Positions 43,089 to 52,218 of a DNA stretch of 64,000 bases are shown here, in pieces (position 1 is the stretch's first letter; the number at the start of each line of letters is the position of its first letter). The notes under the pieces are model-generated. The model did not search any database. It worked only from the letters and a program-made list of their open reading frames with translations, and was not told the origin of the DNA. Origin of the DNA: Streptomyces umbrinus. GTDB taxonomy: Bacteria > Actinomycetota > Actinomycetes > Streptomycetales > Streptomycetaceae. The translations under genes and the position numbers were made by a program. The stretch lies in contig NZ_JAUSZI010000002.1 in assembly GCF_030817415.1 (NCBI RefSeq), positions 11,817,501-11,881,500 on the forward strand, in the 5' to 3' direction.

Positions 43089-46000
43089 ATGCAGCAGCGC
43101 AAGCGATGGGCGGCGACCGTGTTCTTCGCGTTCGCCATCGTGCTCGGCCTGACGCAGCCCTCCGCGTTGGCCACCCCCCAACTCCCGGGGCCCGCGGACA
43201 CCACCCAACTTCCGGCCCGTGCAGCCGAGTTCGACGTACGTGACTACGGAGCAAAGGGTGACGGCTCCACCAACGACACCCCTGCCATCAACAAGGCTGT
43301 CACGGCGGCGAATTCGGCGGGCGGCGGCACGGTCCGCTTCCCGGCCGGCAAGTACAAGTCCAAGAACACCATCCGCATGAAGAGCGAGGTCACGCTCCAG
43401 GTCGACAAGGGCGCCACCATCCAGGGCTCCAGCGCCGACACCTACGACGCGCCCGAGGACAACCCGTACGACGACTACCAGGACTACGGGCACAGTCACT
43501 TCCACAACGCGATGATCTACGGCGACAGGCTGACGAACATCGGCTTCGTAGGCGAGGGCGTCATCGACGGCCTCGGCAACCTCATCACCGGCAACCCCAA
43601 GTCCGGGGAGGCCGACAAGATCATCTCGCTGACCCGTTGCGACGGACTCCGCCTCGGCGACGGAATCACCCTCCGCAGGGGCGGCCACTTCGCGGCCCTC
43701 ATCAACGGCTGTACGAACGTCACCTCGGACCGACTGAACATCGACACCGCGAGCGACCGCGACGGCTGGAACATCATCAGCACGACGAACGTCACCGTGA
43801 CGAACGCCAACATCAAGGCCAACGACGACGCGCTCGCCTTCAAGAGCGACTACGCACTCGGCGCCAAGCTCCCCAACGGCCATGTGCGGGTGAGCGATTC
43901 GTACCTCTCGGCCGTCTGCTGCAACGCCCTCATGTTCGGCTCCGAGACCTGCGGCGACTTCTCCGACTACCAGTTCGCGAAGATCCGCATCGAGGGCTCC
44001 AACAAGTCGGGGCTCGGCATGGTCTCGATGGACGGCGCCAAGATCTCCGACGTCCACTACCGCGACATCACCATGACCAATGTGCACTCGCCGATCATGC
44101 AGAAGATCGGCACCCGCAAGCGATGCGGCAACGACCCGGGCATCGGATCCATCAGCGACATCACGTACGACAACATCACGGCCTCCGGGTCGAGCCCGTC
44201 GTTCAGCCCGACCCTGTGGGGCGAAAGCGGCCACCGCATCAACGGCGTCAGCTTCAACAACGTCAACATCACCGTGCCCGGCGGCAACGGCACCATGTCC
44301 ATCGCCGTGCCGGACAACACCGCCACCGACTACAACCCGAACAGCATCGGCACCCGGCCTGCGTACGGCTGGTACCTCCACAACGCGGACAACGTCACCT
44401 TCACGGACAGCTCGGTGAAGTTCGCGGCGAACGACGGGCGCCCGGCGGTCATCGCGAACTCGGCGAGCGGCGTCAGGTTCAACCGCTTCACGGCTCAGCG
44501 CGGCAGTGACTCGCCCCACGACGTCGGCTTCCAGTCCGTCACCGGCTACTGCCTGACGGACAGTCACAACCCATCGGGCGGCGCGCTGCGAGTCTCCAGC
44601 AGCGGCGGATCCACGGAGAATTGCAGCTCGGCCGCGACGCCGCTCGACCTGGAGAACCCCCGTCAGGATTTCCTACGAGGCTCGGTCGGTGGACTCTTCC
44701 TGCACTGGGGTGAACGCACCGCCCCCGCCCACACCAGCTGCACCGGCTGGGAGAACGACGTCACCAGCGGCGGCTGGACTCCCGAATACTGGGTGAACGA
44801 GGCCCAGAAGCTGCACACCCAGTACCTGGTGCTGGCCACCTTCCACAGCCGGCTCGGCTATGCCCGCCCCTGGCCGTCGAAGATCCCCGGCAGTTGCTCC
44901 ACCAAGCGGGACTTCGTCGGCGAGCTGATCACCGCTGCCAAGGCCAAGGGGCTCAAGGTGATCCTCTACATGACCGACGACCCCCAGTGGCACAACGAGG
45001 GCGGTCATGAGTGGCTCGACTCGGCCGCGTACTCCTCCTACAAGGGCAAGACGGTCGACCTCACCACCCGCGACGGCTTCGGGCAGTTCTCGTTCGACAA
45101 CTTCTTCGAGGTCATGGACCGCTACCCCGACCTCGGCGGCTTCTGGATCGACAACGACAACGCGTACTGGGAGAGCCACGACCTCTACGCGCAGATCCAG
45201 CAGAAGCGGCCCACATACACGCTCAGCAACAACAACGAAGACACGCCGATCATGGACATGATCAGCAATGAGCAGAAGACGGGGATGTCGCCGTCGTACG
45301 ACTACCCGCAGGCGATCTACACCGCTCAACCCCGCCTCACCGAGGCCGACTTCAAGCTGCCGTCCAGCGGGGCGTGGTGGTACGACGGCTCGAACCCGGC
45401 CGTCGACAAGATGCTCACGCTCGGCCGGCTCATCACCAACGCGGGCTCGTCCGTGAAGGCGCTGATGGCCGAGACAGCCCAGGTCAACGGCAAGTTCCCG
45501 AGCAATCAGTCCGCCTTCAACAACTTCGCCGACTCCTACCTCGACCCCATCTGGGAGTCGCTGCAGGGCACCGAGGGCGGTGGCTATATGTACGGCGGCC
45601 TCAAGCCCGGGTTCTGGAACGACGGCGCGCACGGAGTGACGACGGTCAGCAAGAGCGATCCGAACCGCCAGTACGTGCATGTGCTGACGCCGCCCTCCAC
45701 CAGCACCCTGCGCATCCGCGACAACGGCTACCGCATCGCCTCAGTCACCAACCTCCGAACGGGCGCGGCGATTTCGTGGTCGCAGTCCGGCGGAGTTCTC
45801 ACACTGAACGGGCTCGGCAACTGGGATCCGTACGACACCGTCTTCAAGGTCACGACCGCCGGACGGCAGGGGATCCTCTCGGGGGTCGGTGTGAGCGCGA
45901 GCGCCTCGGCGAGCGGTCACGGGGCGTCGGCCGCCGGAGACGGCGACTACCTGACCTACTGGGACAGCAACAAGACACTGCCGGTCAATCTCACCTTCGA

Positions 46001-46337
46001 TCTCGGCAGTTCGAAGAAGGTGCAGTACATCGGGCTCAACCAGCGCGAGGATTCGGTCGCCTACGCGCGCTCCGACACCGAGCAGTCCGCCCGTATCAAG
46101 GGCTACAAGGTGTTCCTCAGCAACGACGGGACCAATTGGGGGAGCGCCGCCAAGACGGGCGAGCTTCCGAGCCGCCGGGGAATCCAGGGAATCGACCTCA
46201 CGGCCGCCAATGCCCGTTACGTACGGCTCGAAATCGACACCACCTGGGCCGCGTCCAGCGACTCCGCCCGCTACAAGCGGCTGCGGATCGACGAGGCCTG
46301 GATCGGGACCGCCTATGCGACGGGGGCATCGTCATGA
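43089..46337 (+). CDS. Secreted GH28-like / GH29-like / CBM32 fusion enzyme, 1082 aa
   Basis: Three modules follow a Sec signal (1-30). Residues about 45-480: right-handed beta-helix of the polygalacturonase type (FDVRDYGAKGDGSTNDTPAI, IKANDDALAFKSDYA). About 520-930: a GH29 alpha-L-fucosidase-like barrel (GGLFLHWGERTAP; GGFWIDNDNAYW with likely nucleophile D688). About 932-1080: F5/8-type C (discoidin, CBM32) domain (NLTFDLGSSKKVQYIGLNQR). One chain could open a pectic backbone and remove fucose side groups. AAGGAG precedes ATG 43089, and the stop overlaps the GH27 gene. A GH28-GH29 fusion is, as far as I know, unusual; the frame is continuous through both junctions. Confidence 0.83.
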   Translation: MQQRKRWAATVFFAFAIVLGLTQPSALATPQLPGPADTTQLPARAAEFDVRDYGAKGDGSTNDTPAINKAVTAANSAGGGTVRFPAGKYKSKNTIRMKSEVTLQVDKGATIQGSSADTYDAPEDNPYDDYQDYGHSHFHNAMIYGDRLTNIGFVGEGVIDGLGNLITGNPKSGEADKIISLTRCDGLRLGDGITLRRGGHFAALINGCTNVTSDRLNIDTASDRDGWNIISTTNVTVTNANIKANDDALAFKSDYALGAKLPNGHVRVSDSYLSAVCCNALMFGSETCGDFSDYQFAKIRIEGSNKSGLGMVSMDGAKISDVHYRDITMTNVHSPIMQKIGTRKRCGNDPGIGSISDITYDNITASGSSPSFSPTLWGESGHRINGVSFNNVNITVPGGNGTMSIAVPDNTATDYNPNSIGTRPAYGWYLHNADNVTFTDSSVKFAANDGRPAVIANSASGVRFNRFTAQRGSDSPHDVGFQSVTGYCLTDSHNPSGGALRVSSSGGSTENCSSAATPLDLENPRQDFLRGSVGGLFLHWGERTAPAHTSCTGWENDVTSGGWTPEYWVNEAQKLHTQYLVLATFHSRLGYARPWPSKIPGSCSTKRDFVGELITAAKAKGLKVILYMTDDPQWHNEGGHEWLDSAAYSSYKGKTVDLTTRDGFGQFSFDNFFEVMDRYPDLGGFWIDNDNAYWESHDLYAQIQQKRPTYTLSNNNEDTPIMDMISNEQKTGMSPSYDYPQAIYTAQPRLTEADFKLPSSGAWWYDGSNPAVDKMLTLGRLITNAGSSVKALMAETAQVNGKFPSNQSAFNNFADSYLDPIWESLQGTEGGGYMYGGLKPGFWNDGAHGVTTVSKSDPNRQYVHVLTPPSTSTLRIRDNGYRIASVTNLRTGAAISWSQSGGVLTLNGLGNWDPYDTVFKVTTAGRQGILSGVGVSASASASGHGASAAGDGDYLTYWDSNKTLPVNLTFDLGSSKKVQYIGLNQREDSVAYARSDTEQSARIKGYKVFLSNDGTNWGSAAKTGELPSRRGIQGIDLTAANARYVRLEIDTTWAASSDSARYKRLRIDEAWIGTAYATGASS

Positions 46338-47683
46338 CACGTATCCGCATCAGATCACTGGTCCTCGCCCTGGTCGGGCTGCTGATCGCCTCCGCGATTC
46401 CGCTGCTTGGCGGTGGGCACCCGGCCGCCGCCTCCGACAACGGTCAGTCCATCCGCCCCGCCATGGGCTGGAGCAGCTGGAGCTTCGTGCGCCGTCTGCC
46501 GACCGAGGAGAAGATCAAGGCACAGGCGGACGCCCTGGTATCGAGCGGGCTCAAGAACCAGGGATTCGTGTATGTGAATCTTGACGACTTCTGGCAGAAG
46601 TGCGACGCGAACGGGTTCGTCGTCGACTCCTACGGCCGCTGGACCGTCGACTCGGCCAAGTTCCCGTCCGGAATCAAGGCGCTCGCCGACTACATCCACT
46701 CCAAGGGGCTGAAGTTCGGCTTCTATGTGACGCCGGGCATCGCCAAGAACGCCGTCACCAAGAATACGCCGATCGAGGGGACGTCGTACCGCGCGAAGGA
46801 CATCGCGGACACCTCGAAGACCGAGAAGAACTACAACTGCAAGAACATGTACTACATCGACTACGGGAAGCCGGGCGCGCAGGAGTTCGTCAACTCGTGG
46901 GCGAAGCAGTTCGCTTCCTGGGGCGTCGACTACCTGAAGATCGACGGGGTGGGCAGCCAGGACATCCCGGACGTCCAGGCCTGGGACAAGGCGCTGCGGG
47001 CGACCGGACGGCCGATCAACTATGCGCTCTCCAACAACCTTCCGATCGACAACGCCTCCACTTGGCGGCGGCTGGCCAACAGTTGGCGCACGCAGGGTGA
47101 TGTGGAGTGCTACTGCGGTCCGGGCTCGAACGGCAGCGGCTATCCCCTCACCGATTGGGCGCACGTCACCGCCCGCTTCACCTCGGCCGCCAACTGGCAG
47201 CAGTACGCGGGCCCCGGCGGCTGGAACGACCTCGACTCGCTGGAGATCGGCAACGGCGACCAGGTCGGCCTCACCGCCGACCAGCGCCGCTCGCACTTCA
47301 CGCTGTGGGCGATGGCGGGCTCACCGCTGCTGCTCGGCACCGACCTGACGAAGCTCGACTCCGTCGACAAGGCGATGCTGACGAACGACCGGCTCATCGG
47401 CGTCGACCAGGACGGCGTCGCGGCCAAACGCATTGTCAACAGCGGTGTCAAGCAGGTCTGGAGCAAGAAGGAAAACAGCGGCGACTATGTCGTGGCGCTC
47501 TTCAACACCGGCACCTCCGGCAACTCCACGGTCAGTGTGAACTGGTCGCAGGTCGGGTTCACCGGTTCCGGCGACGTCACGGACCTGTGGTCGGGCTCCG
47601 ACAAGGGCACGATCGCTGACTCGTACAGCGCGACCCTCCGGCCCGGCGAGACCCGCCTGATCCGGGTGACACCCCAGGGCTGA
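46334..47683 (+). CDS. Secreted GH27 alpha-galactosidase-like enzyme, 449 aa
   Basis: Sec signal at about 1-33, then a GH27 barrel: MGWSSWSFVRRL, FVYVNLDDFWQKCDANG, SKGLKFGFYVTPG, DYLKIDG with nucleophile D204, and GGWNDLDSLEIGNG with acid/base D301. The C-terminal beta domain is present (VALFNTGTSGNSTVSVNW). GH27 includes alpha-galactosidases and beta-L-arabinopyranosidases, which act on galactan and arabinogalactan side chains. ATG overlaps the stop of the fusion enzyme (ATGA). Last gene of the coupled operon. Confidence 0.88.
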   Translation: MTRIRIRSLVLALVGLLIASAIPLLGGGHPAAASDNGQSIRPAMGWSSWSFVRRLPTEEKIKAQADALVSSGLKNQGFVYVNLDDFWQKCDANGFVVDSYGRWTVDSAKFPSGIKALADYIHSKGLKFGFYVTPGIAKNAVTKNTPIEGTSYRAKDIADTSKTEKNYNCKNMYYIDYGKPGAQEFVNSWAKQFASWGVDYLKIDGVGSQDIPDVQAWDKALRATGRPINYALSNNLPIDNASTWRRLANSWRTQGDVECYCGPGSNGSGYPLTDWAHVTARFTSAANWQQYAGPGGWNDLDSLEIGNGDQVGLTADQRRSHFTLWAMAGSPLLLGTDLTKLDSVDKAMLTNDRLIGVDQDGVAAKRIVNSGVKQVWSKKENSGDYVVALFNTGTSGNSTVSVNWSQVGFTGSGDVTDLWSGSDKGTIADSYSATLRPGETRLIRVTPQG

Positions 47684-47699
47684 ACGGCAGGAGCGGCAA

Positions 47700-47721
47700 G
47701 GTCTTCCGGCTTCGGGAGACC
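47700..47721 (+). terminator. Hairpin after the GH27 gene
   Basis: GGTCTTCCG-GCTT-CGGGAGACC forms a 9-bp stem with one mismatch and a 4-base loop, 17 bases after the GH27 stop. It probably ends the operon, and the next gene has its own operator. Confidence 0.55.
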
Positions 47722-47735
47722 TGTGCCCTCTGACC

Positions 47736-47754
47736 GTTAGGAAGCTTTCCTAAC
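47736..47754 (+). promoter_or_regulatory. Palindromic operator-like site, copy 2
   Basis: GTTAGGAAGCTTTCCTAAC: perfect 8-bp inverted half-sites around GCT, 38 bases before the GH18 start. The same motif (one mismatch) is found at 38223-38241 before another secreted-protein gene. It looks like a regulator binding site; the protein is not known to me. Confidence 0.75.
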
Positions 47755-47792
47755 GCCCACACTCCACCCCCCACTCCAGGAGGACGATCCAC

Positions 47793-48803
47793 ATGCATAC
47801 CGCCGTACCCCCACGCAGTCCCCGCGTGGCCCTCGCCGCCCTGCTGGGACTCTTGCTGTCCCTGCTGTTCGCCGTGCCGCCGGCGTCGCAAGCGGCCACG
47901 GCGAGACCTCTTGCCTCCCCGGGCATGGCCGTCGCGCCGTACGAGTACCTCGGCTGGGGCAGCCCGCAGAACCCGACCTCGGTGATGTCCGCGACCGGCG
48001 TCAAGTGGTTCACGCTCGCCTTCATCCTCTCCGACGGCTCCTGCAACCCGAAATGGGACGGCTCGCGCCCGCTGACCGGCGGCAACGACCAGTCGACAAT
48101 CAACGCCATCCGGGCGGCCGGCGGTGACGTCATCGTCTCCGTCGGCGGCTGGAGCGGGGCGAAACTCGGCGAGAAGTGCTCCAGCGCCTCGGCGCTGGCC
48201 GGCGCGTACCAGAAGATCATCAACGCGTACGGTCTCAAGGTCATCGACATCGACATCGAGAACACCGAGTGGTCCAACGCGACGGTCCGGCAGCGGGTGA
48301 TTGACGCGCTGAAGATCGTGAAGGCGAACAACTCCGGTCTGAAGACCATCATCACCTTCGGCACGACGACCAGCGGCCCGGACTCCACCGGCGTCGACAT
48401 GATCAAGCGCGGAGCCAATTCCGGTCTGGCGAACGACATCTGGTGCATCATGCCGTTCGACTTCGGGGGCGGCTCCAGCAACATGGGCACGCTGACCACC
48501 CAGGCCATGGAGGGCCTCAAGGCGCGAGTCAAGTCCGCGTACGGCTACACCGACTCGGCGGCGTACGCACACATCGGGCTGTCGTCGATGAACGGCAAGA
48601 CCGACGTCTCGGGCGAACTCGTCCGTGTCGCGGACTTCAAGACCATGCTCGCCTACGCCCAGCAGCACCGCATCGCCCGCCTCACGTACTGGTCCGTCAA
48701 CCGCGACCGGGCCTGCGGCTCCGGCTCCGCCGGTGACGCGTGCAGCGGCGTCTCGCAGCAGCCGTACGACTACCTCAAGGTCTTCGCCCAGTACACGGGC
48801 TGA
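47793..48803 (+). CDS. Secreted GH18-family (chitinase-like) protein, 336 aa
   Basis: Sec signal at about 1-34. The GH18 barrel is shown by KWFTLAFILSDGSCNPKWDG, VIVSVGGWSGAKLGE (the SxGG strand) and KVIDIDIENTEW, the DxxDxDxE active-site strand with the catalytic glutamate E156; the first Asp of the motif is Lys here. The C-terminal part (THIGLSSMNG-like block, LTYWSVNRDRACGSG) is typical of chitinase D-type proteins. It may hydrolyse chitin or related GlcNAc polymers. GGAGG precedes ATG 47793. It is controlled separately from the GH105-GH27 operon, judging by its own operator. Confidence 0.87.
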   Translation: MHTAVPPRSPRVALAALLGLLLSLLFAVPPASQAATARPLASPGMAVAPYEYLGWGSPQNPTSVMSATGVKWFTLAFILSDGSCNPKWDGSRPLTGGNDQSTINAIRAAGGDVIVSVGGWSGAKLGEKCSSASALAGAYQKIINAYGLKVIDIDIENTEWSNATVRQRVIDALKIVKANNSGLKTIITFGTTTSGPDSTGVDMIKRGANSGLANDIWCIMPFDFGGGSSNMGTLTTQAMEGLKARVKSAYGYTDSAAYAHIGLSSMNGKTDVSGELVRVADFKTMLAYAQQHRIARLTYWSVNRDRACGSGSAGDACSGVSQQPYDYLKVFAQYTG

Positions 48804-48817
48804 AAGGAGGGACAACC

Positions 48818-50854
48818 ATGAAGATCTTCCGTCGGATCGCCGCGAGCACGGCCGTGCTGCTCGGTGCCGGACTCGTCCAGGCCGTACCACAGGCCGCCGC
48901 GGCGGCCCCCACCCGCTACGAGGCGGAGAACGCGGCATACGTCTCGGGCTCCACCGTGGACGACAACTACGCCGGTTACTCCGGTACCGGATTCGTGAAC
49001 ACCCCCAACTCGGCGGGCAGTTACGTCGAGTTCACCGTCAACGCGGCCGGCGCGGGCAACGCGAAGCTTGCCCTGCGGTACGCCAACGGCACGACGGCGG
49101 ACCGCCCGGCCGACATCGCGGTCAACGGCACCGTGGTCAAGTCCGGCTACTCGTTCCCGTCCACCAGCACCTGGTCCGCCTGGACCACGACGACGGTCTC
49201 CGTCCCGGTCAACGCGGGCAGCAACAAGATCCGGCTCACCGCGACCGACTCGGGCGGCCTGGCCAACACCGACTATCTCGACTTCGAACTCTCCTCCACC
49301 GACGCGCAGGTCCCGAGCCGCCCGGGGCAGCCCAGTTGCTCGGCGATCACCGAGGACCGGCTGACCCTGTCCTGGGGTGCCTCGACCGACAACGTGGGCG
49401 TGGCCGCGTACGACATCTACGAGCACGGCAACAAGATCAGCGAGGCCGCGGGCAGTGCGACCTCCAAGGCGCTGACCGGGCTGAGCCCGAACACCACCTA
49501 CAACCTGACGGTCATCGCCAGGGACGCGGCGGGCAACGCCTCGGCCGCCAGCCCGGTCGTGGACTGCACGACCTCGAAGAGCACCGACACCACCGCGCCG
49601 AGCAGGCCCGGCACGCTGTCGGTCGCCAATGTGACCGCCAACAGTGCCGAGTTGAGCTGGGGCGCCGCGACGGACGACAGGGCGGTCGTCGGCTATGACG
49701 TACGCAGCGGCACCACCGTCTACAAGACCGTCACGGGTACCTCGACCTCACTGACCGGGCTCGCTTGCGACAGCCCGTACGGGTTGAACGTGGTGGCGCG
49801 CGATGCGGCGGGCAATGTGTCCGAGCAGAGCAACACCGTCAGCTTCACCACGAAGGCGTGTGTGACGGACGGCGGTGTCCCGTCGTCGATCGCCACCGTC
49901 TCCAGCGGCTGGACCATCCCCTGGGGCACGTACTGGATGCCCGACGGCCAGACTGCGTTGGTCACCGAGCGGGACGACTTCCGGGTCTGGAAGGTGACCA
50001 AGGACGGCACCAAGACGCAGGTCGGTACCGTGCCGAACGCCGTCACGACCAACGGCGAGGGCGGCCTGCTCGGCGTGGCGGTCGACCCCAAGTGGGAGAC
50101 CAACCACTACGTGTACTTCATGCACACGGCGTCCGAGGGCAACCGGGTCGTCCGCATGACGTACAACGGCAGCTCGCTGACCGGCTACACGGTTCTCCTC
50201 CAGGGCATCAAGAAGAACCGTTACCACAACGGCGGCCGGCTCGTCTTCGGCCCCGACGGTTATCTGTACGTCTCGACCGGCGAGGCCCAGACGCCCGACC
50301 TCGCGCAGGACAAGAACTCGCTCAACGGCAAGATCCTGCGCATGACCACGGACGGAAAGGCCGCCCCCGGCAATCCGTTCAACAACTACGTCTACAGCTA
50401 CGGCCACCGCAATCCGCAGGGCCTCGCCTTCGACCGCAACGGGCGCCTGTGGGAAGCGGAGTTCGGCAACAGTTCCAAGGACGAGCTGAACCTGATCAAG
50501 CCGGGCGCCAACTACGGCTGGCCGACCTGCGAAGGCACCTGTGATGTGTCCGGCATGACCAACCCGAAGAAGACGTGGAACGTCTCCGAGGCCTCTCCGA
50601 GCGGTATCGCCATCGTCCGCAACGTCATCTACATGGCGTCCCTGCGGGGGGAGCGGCTGTGGCGGATCCCGATCACCGGTGACACGGAGAACGTCGGTAC
50701 CGCGACGGCGTACTACGTGGGCACGTACGGACGCCTTCGTACGGTCACCAAGGTGCCGGGCGCCGACCAGCTCTGGCTCTCGACGACGAACTGCGACAAC
50801 AACGGAGGCGAGGCGGACGGCTCGGACAAGATCTTCCGGGTGAGCATCAGCTAG
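48818..50854 (+). CDS. Secreted PQQ-dependent sugar dehydrogenase with CBM6 and two FN3 domains, 678 aa
   Basis: Sec signal (1-27), then a CBM6 carbohydrate-binding module (RYEAENAAYVSGSTVDDNYA), two fibronectin type III domains (PSRPGQPSC..., PSRPGTLSV...), and a six-bladed beta-propeller of the soluble PQQ glucose/sorbosone dehydrogenase type (about 345-678): HNGGRLVFGPDGYLYVSTGE and YGHRNPQGLAFDRNGRLWEA carry the PQQ-site His and Arg. The propeller resembles CAZy AA12. Such enzymes oxidise sugars using PQQ and pass electrons to acceptors. AAAGGAGGG precedes ATG 48818, 14 bases after the GH18 gene, so both are probably one transcript. It links the locus to the pqq operon 8 kb upstream. Confidence 0.88.
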   Translation: MKIFRRIAASTAVLLGAGLVQAVPQAAAAAPTRYEAENAAYVSGSTVDDNYAGYSGTGFVNTPNSAGSYVEFTVNAAGAGNAKLALRYANGTTADRPADIAVNGTVVKSGYSFPSTSTWSAWTTTTVSVPVNAGSNKIRLTATDSGGLANTDYLDFELSSTDAQVPSRPGQPSCSAITEDRLTLSWGASTDNVGVAAYDIYEHGNKISEAAGSATSKALTGLSPNTTYNLTVIARDAAGNASAASPVVDCTTSKSTDTTAPSRPGTLSVANVTANSAELSWGAATDDRAVVGYDVRSGTTVYKTVTGTSTSLTGLACDSPYGLNVVARDAAGNVSEQSNTVSFTTKACVTDGGVPSSIATVSSGWTIPWGTYWMPDGQTALVTERDDFRVWKVTKDGTKTQVGTVPNAVTTNGEGGLLGVAVDPKWETNHYVYFMHTASEGNRVVRMTYNGSSLTGYTVLLQGIKKNRYHNGGRLVFGPDGYLYVSTGEAQTPDLAQDKNSLNGKILRMTTDGKAAPGNPFNNYVYSYGHRNPQGLAFDRNGRLWEAEFGNSSKDELNLIKPGANYGWPTCEGTCDVSGMTNPKKTWNVSEASPSGIAIVRNVIYMASLRGERLWRIPITGDTENVGTATAYYVGTYGRLRTVTKVPGADQLWLSTTNCDNNGGEADGSDKIFRVSIS

Positions 50855-50937
50855 CGGGCGTGACGCCGAGGTACGCGTCCCTGACCCTCGGGTCGGCGTG
50901 TACCTCGGCGGTCGCGATGTGGCCGGTCTTCCCGGGA
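50847..50937 (-). pseudogene. ABC transporter ATPase C-terminal remnant (LivF/LivG type)
   Basis: The minus strand reads ATAEVHADPRVRDAYLGVTP and stop, the signature end of branched-chain amino acid ABC ATPases. It overlaps the last codons of the dehydrogenase gene on the other strand. Nothing of the ATPase core is present. Confidence 0.6.
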
Positions 50938-51065
50938 GTTGGAGTGCGTGGAGTTCGCCGACCAGGTCTGTCCCGGTGACCCTGCCGTCACCGATCCGCG
51001 CCAGGCTGCGCAGCGCGATGCGCCGGTGGTCGCGCGGGGCGCCCCGCGGGGGCGAAAACAACGGG

Positions 51066-51272
51066 GCGAGGGATCTGGGCGTGAGTCCGGAAGGGCTGCG
51101 CGGGTGGGTGAAGCAGGCGAAGATCGACCGCGGTGAGGGGCCCGCCGGGGCTTTGACCACTGCGGAGCGTGAGGAGTTGGTCCGGCTGCGGCGGCAGGTT
51201 CGCGAGCAGGAGGCCACGATCGAGGTTCTGGGAAAAGCGACCGCCTTCTTCGCTCAGGACAAGATGAGGTAG
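51066..51272 (+). pseudogene. IS3 OrfA, C-terminal part
   Basis: ARDLGVSPEGLRGWVKQAKI, then the leucine-zipper-like helix EREELVRLRRQVREQEATIE and KATAFFAQDKMR-stop: the DNA-binding helix 2 and coiled coil of an IS3 OrfA. The first 30 or so residues are missing. Confidence 0.85.
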
Positions 51273-51275
51273 ATA

Positions 51276-52188
51276 CCGCGGCACGGTGTCGTTTCATCGA
51301 TGCGGAGAAGGCATCGGAGGGTAATCCTGCAGGTCACAGCATTGCGTTTCTGCGCCGTGTGCTGGGAGTGCCCCGTTCCGCCTACTACGCGCACAGGGCG
51401 TCACGGCCGGCCCGGACGGTGCGGGAGCGGGCCGGGGAGGTGCTGGTGGGCGAGATCCGGGTGCTTCACGCCGGATCTCGCGGTGCCTACGGGCCCCGCG
51501 GATCCACGCCGCCCTGCGGCGGGCCGGGCGGGTGGTGAATTCCAAGAAGGTCGAGCGGCTGATGCGCAGGCACCGGATCGTCGGGATCACCCGCCGCCGG
51601 CGGCGGCGGGGCCTGACCCGGCAGGCGAAGCGGGCGGTGTTCGCGCTCGACCTGATCGGCCGGAACTTCACCGCGCCCCGGCCCGGGATGCGGCTCGTCG
51701 GCGACATGACTGAACTCAGCACGCTGGAAGGGAAGTTGTATCTGGCGACCTGTATCGATCTCGCGACGCGGGAGGTGGTCGGCTGGGCGGTGGCCGACCA
51801 TCACCGCGCCGAGCTGCCGGTCAATGCCCTGCGGATGGCGGCCGGGCGTGGCGGCCTGGAACACGGTTGCATCATGCATACGGATCGCGGCAGCGAGTAC
51901 GCGAGTGACGAATTCCGCACAGAAATACGCAAGTTGCGTATGAGGCAGTCGATGGGGCGCGTCGGCTCTTGTTACGATAATGCCGCCGCGGAAAGCTGGT
52001 TCGCCCTCCTGAAAGCGGAGATCGGGACGACCGTGTGGGAGACCCGCGAGGCCGCCCGGGCCGACGTTTTCCGCTACGTCGAGGTCGAGTACAACCGCAG
52101 CCGGCTCCGCCGGCACCTCGACTACGGGTACGGCACCCCGCTCGAAACGAGATCCTTGCTCAGGCAGAGCCTCGTCCCGGCAGCGTAA
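51276..52188 (+). pseudogene. IS3 OrfB transposase with one frameshift
   Basis: RFIDAEKASEGNPAGHSIAF and VLGVPRSAYYAHRAS are read in one frame up to GSRGAYG (about 51490). One missing base then shifts to the frame of PRIHAALRRAGRVVNSKKVE and the DDE core: LVGDMTELSTLEGKLYLATC (Asp), MHTDRGSEYAS (Asp), NAAAESWFALLKAE (Glu). With the base restored the protein would be complete, so inactivation is recent or a sequence error. Confidence 0.85.
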
Positions 52189-52218
52189 ACACCCGCTGTC
52201 CAGTTCGCGGGGGGAACT

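Larger units (their letters stand above)
51060..52215 (+). mobile_element. IS3-family element, 5' end incomplete
   Basis: Contains the end of OrfA and almost all of OrfB. The right end is near TGTCCAGTTCGCGGGGGG (52197-52214), which resembles IS3-type terminal repeats. The left end and the OrfA helix-turn-helix start are missing. The element separates the sugar dehydrogenase gene from a truncated protein-arginine deiminase gene. Confidence 0.75.
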
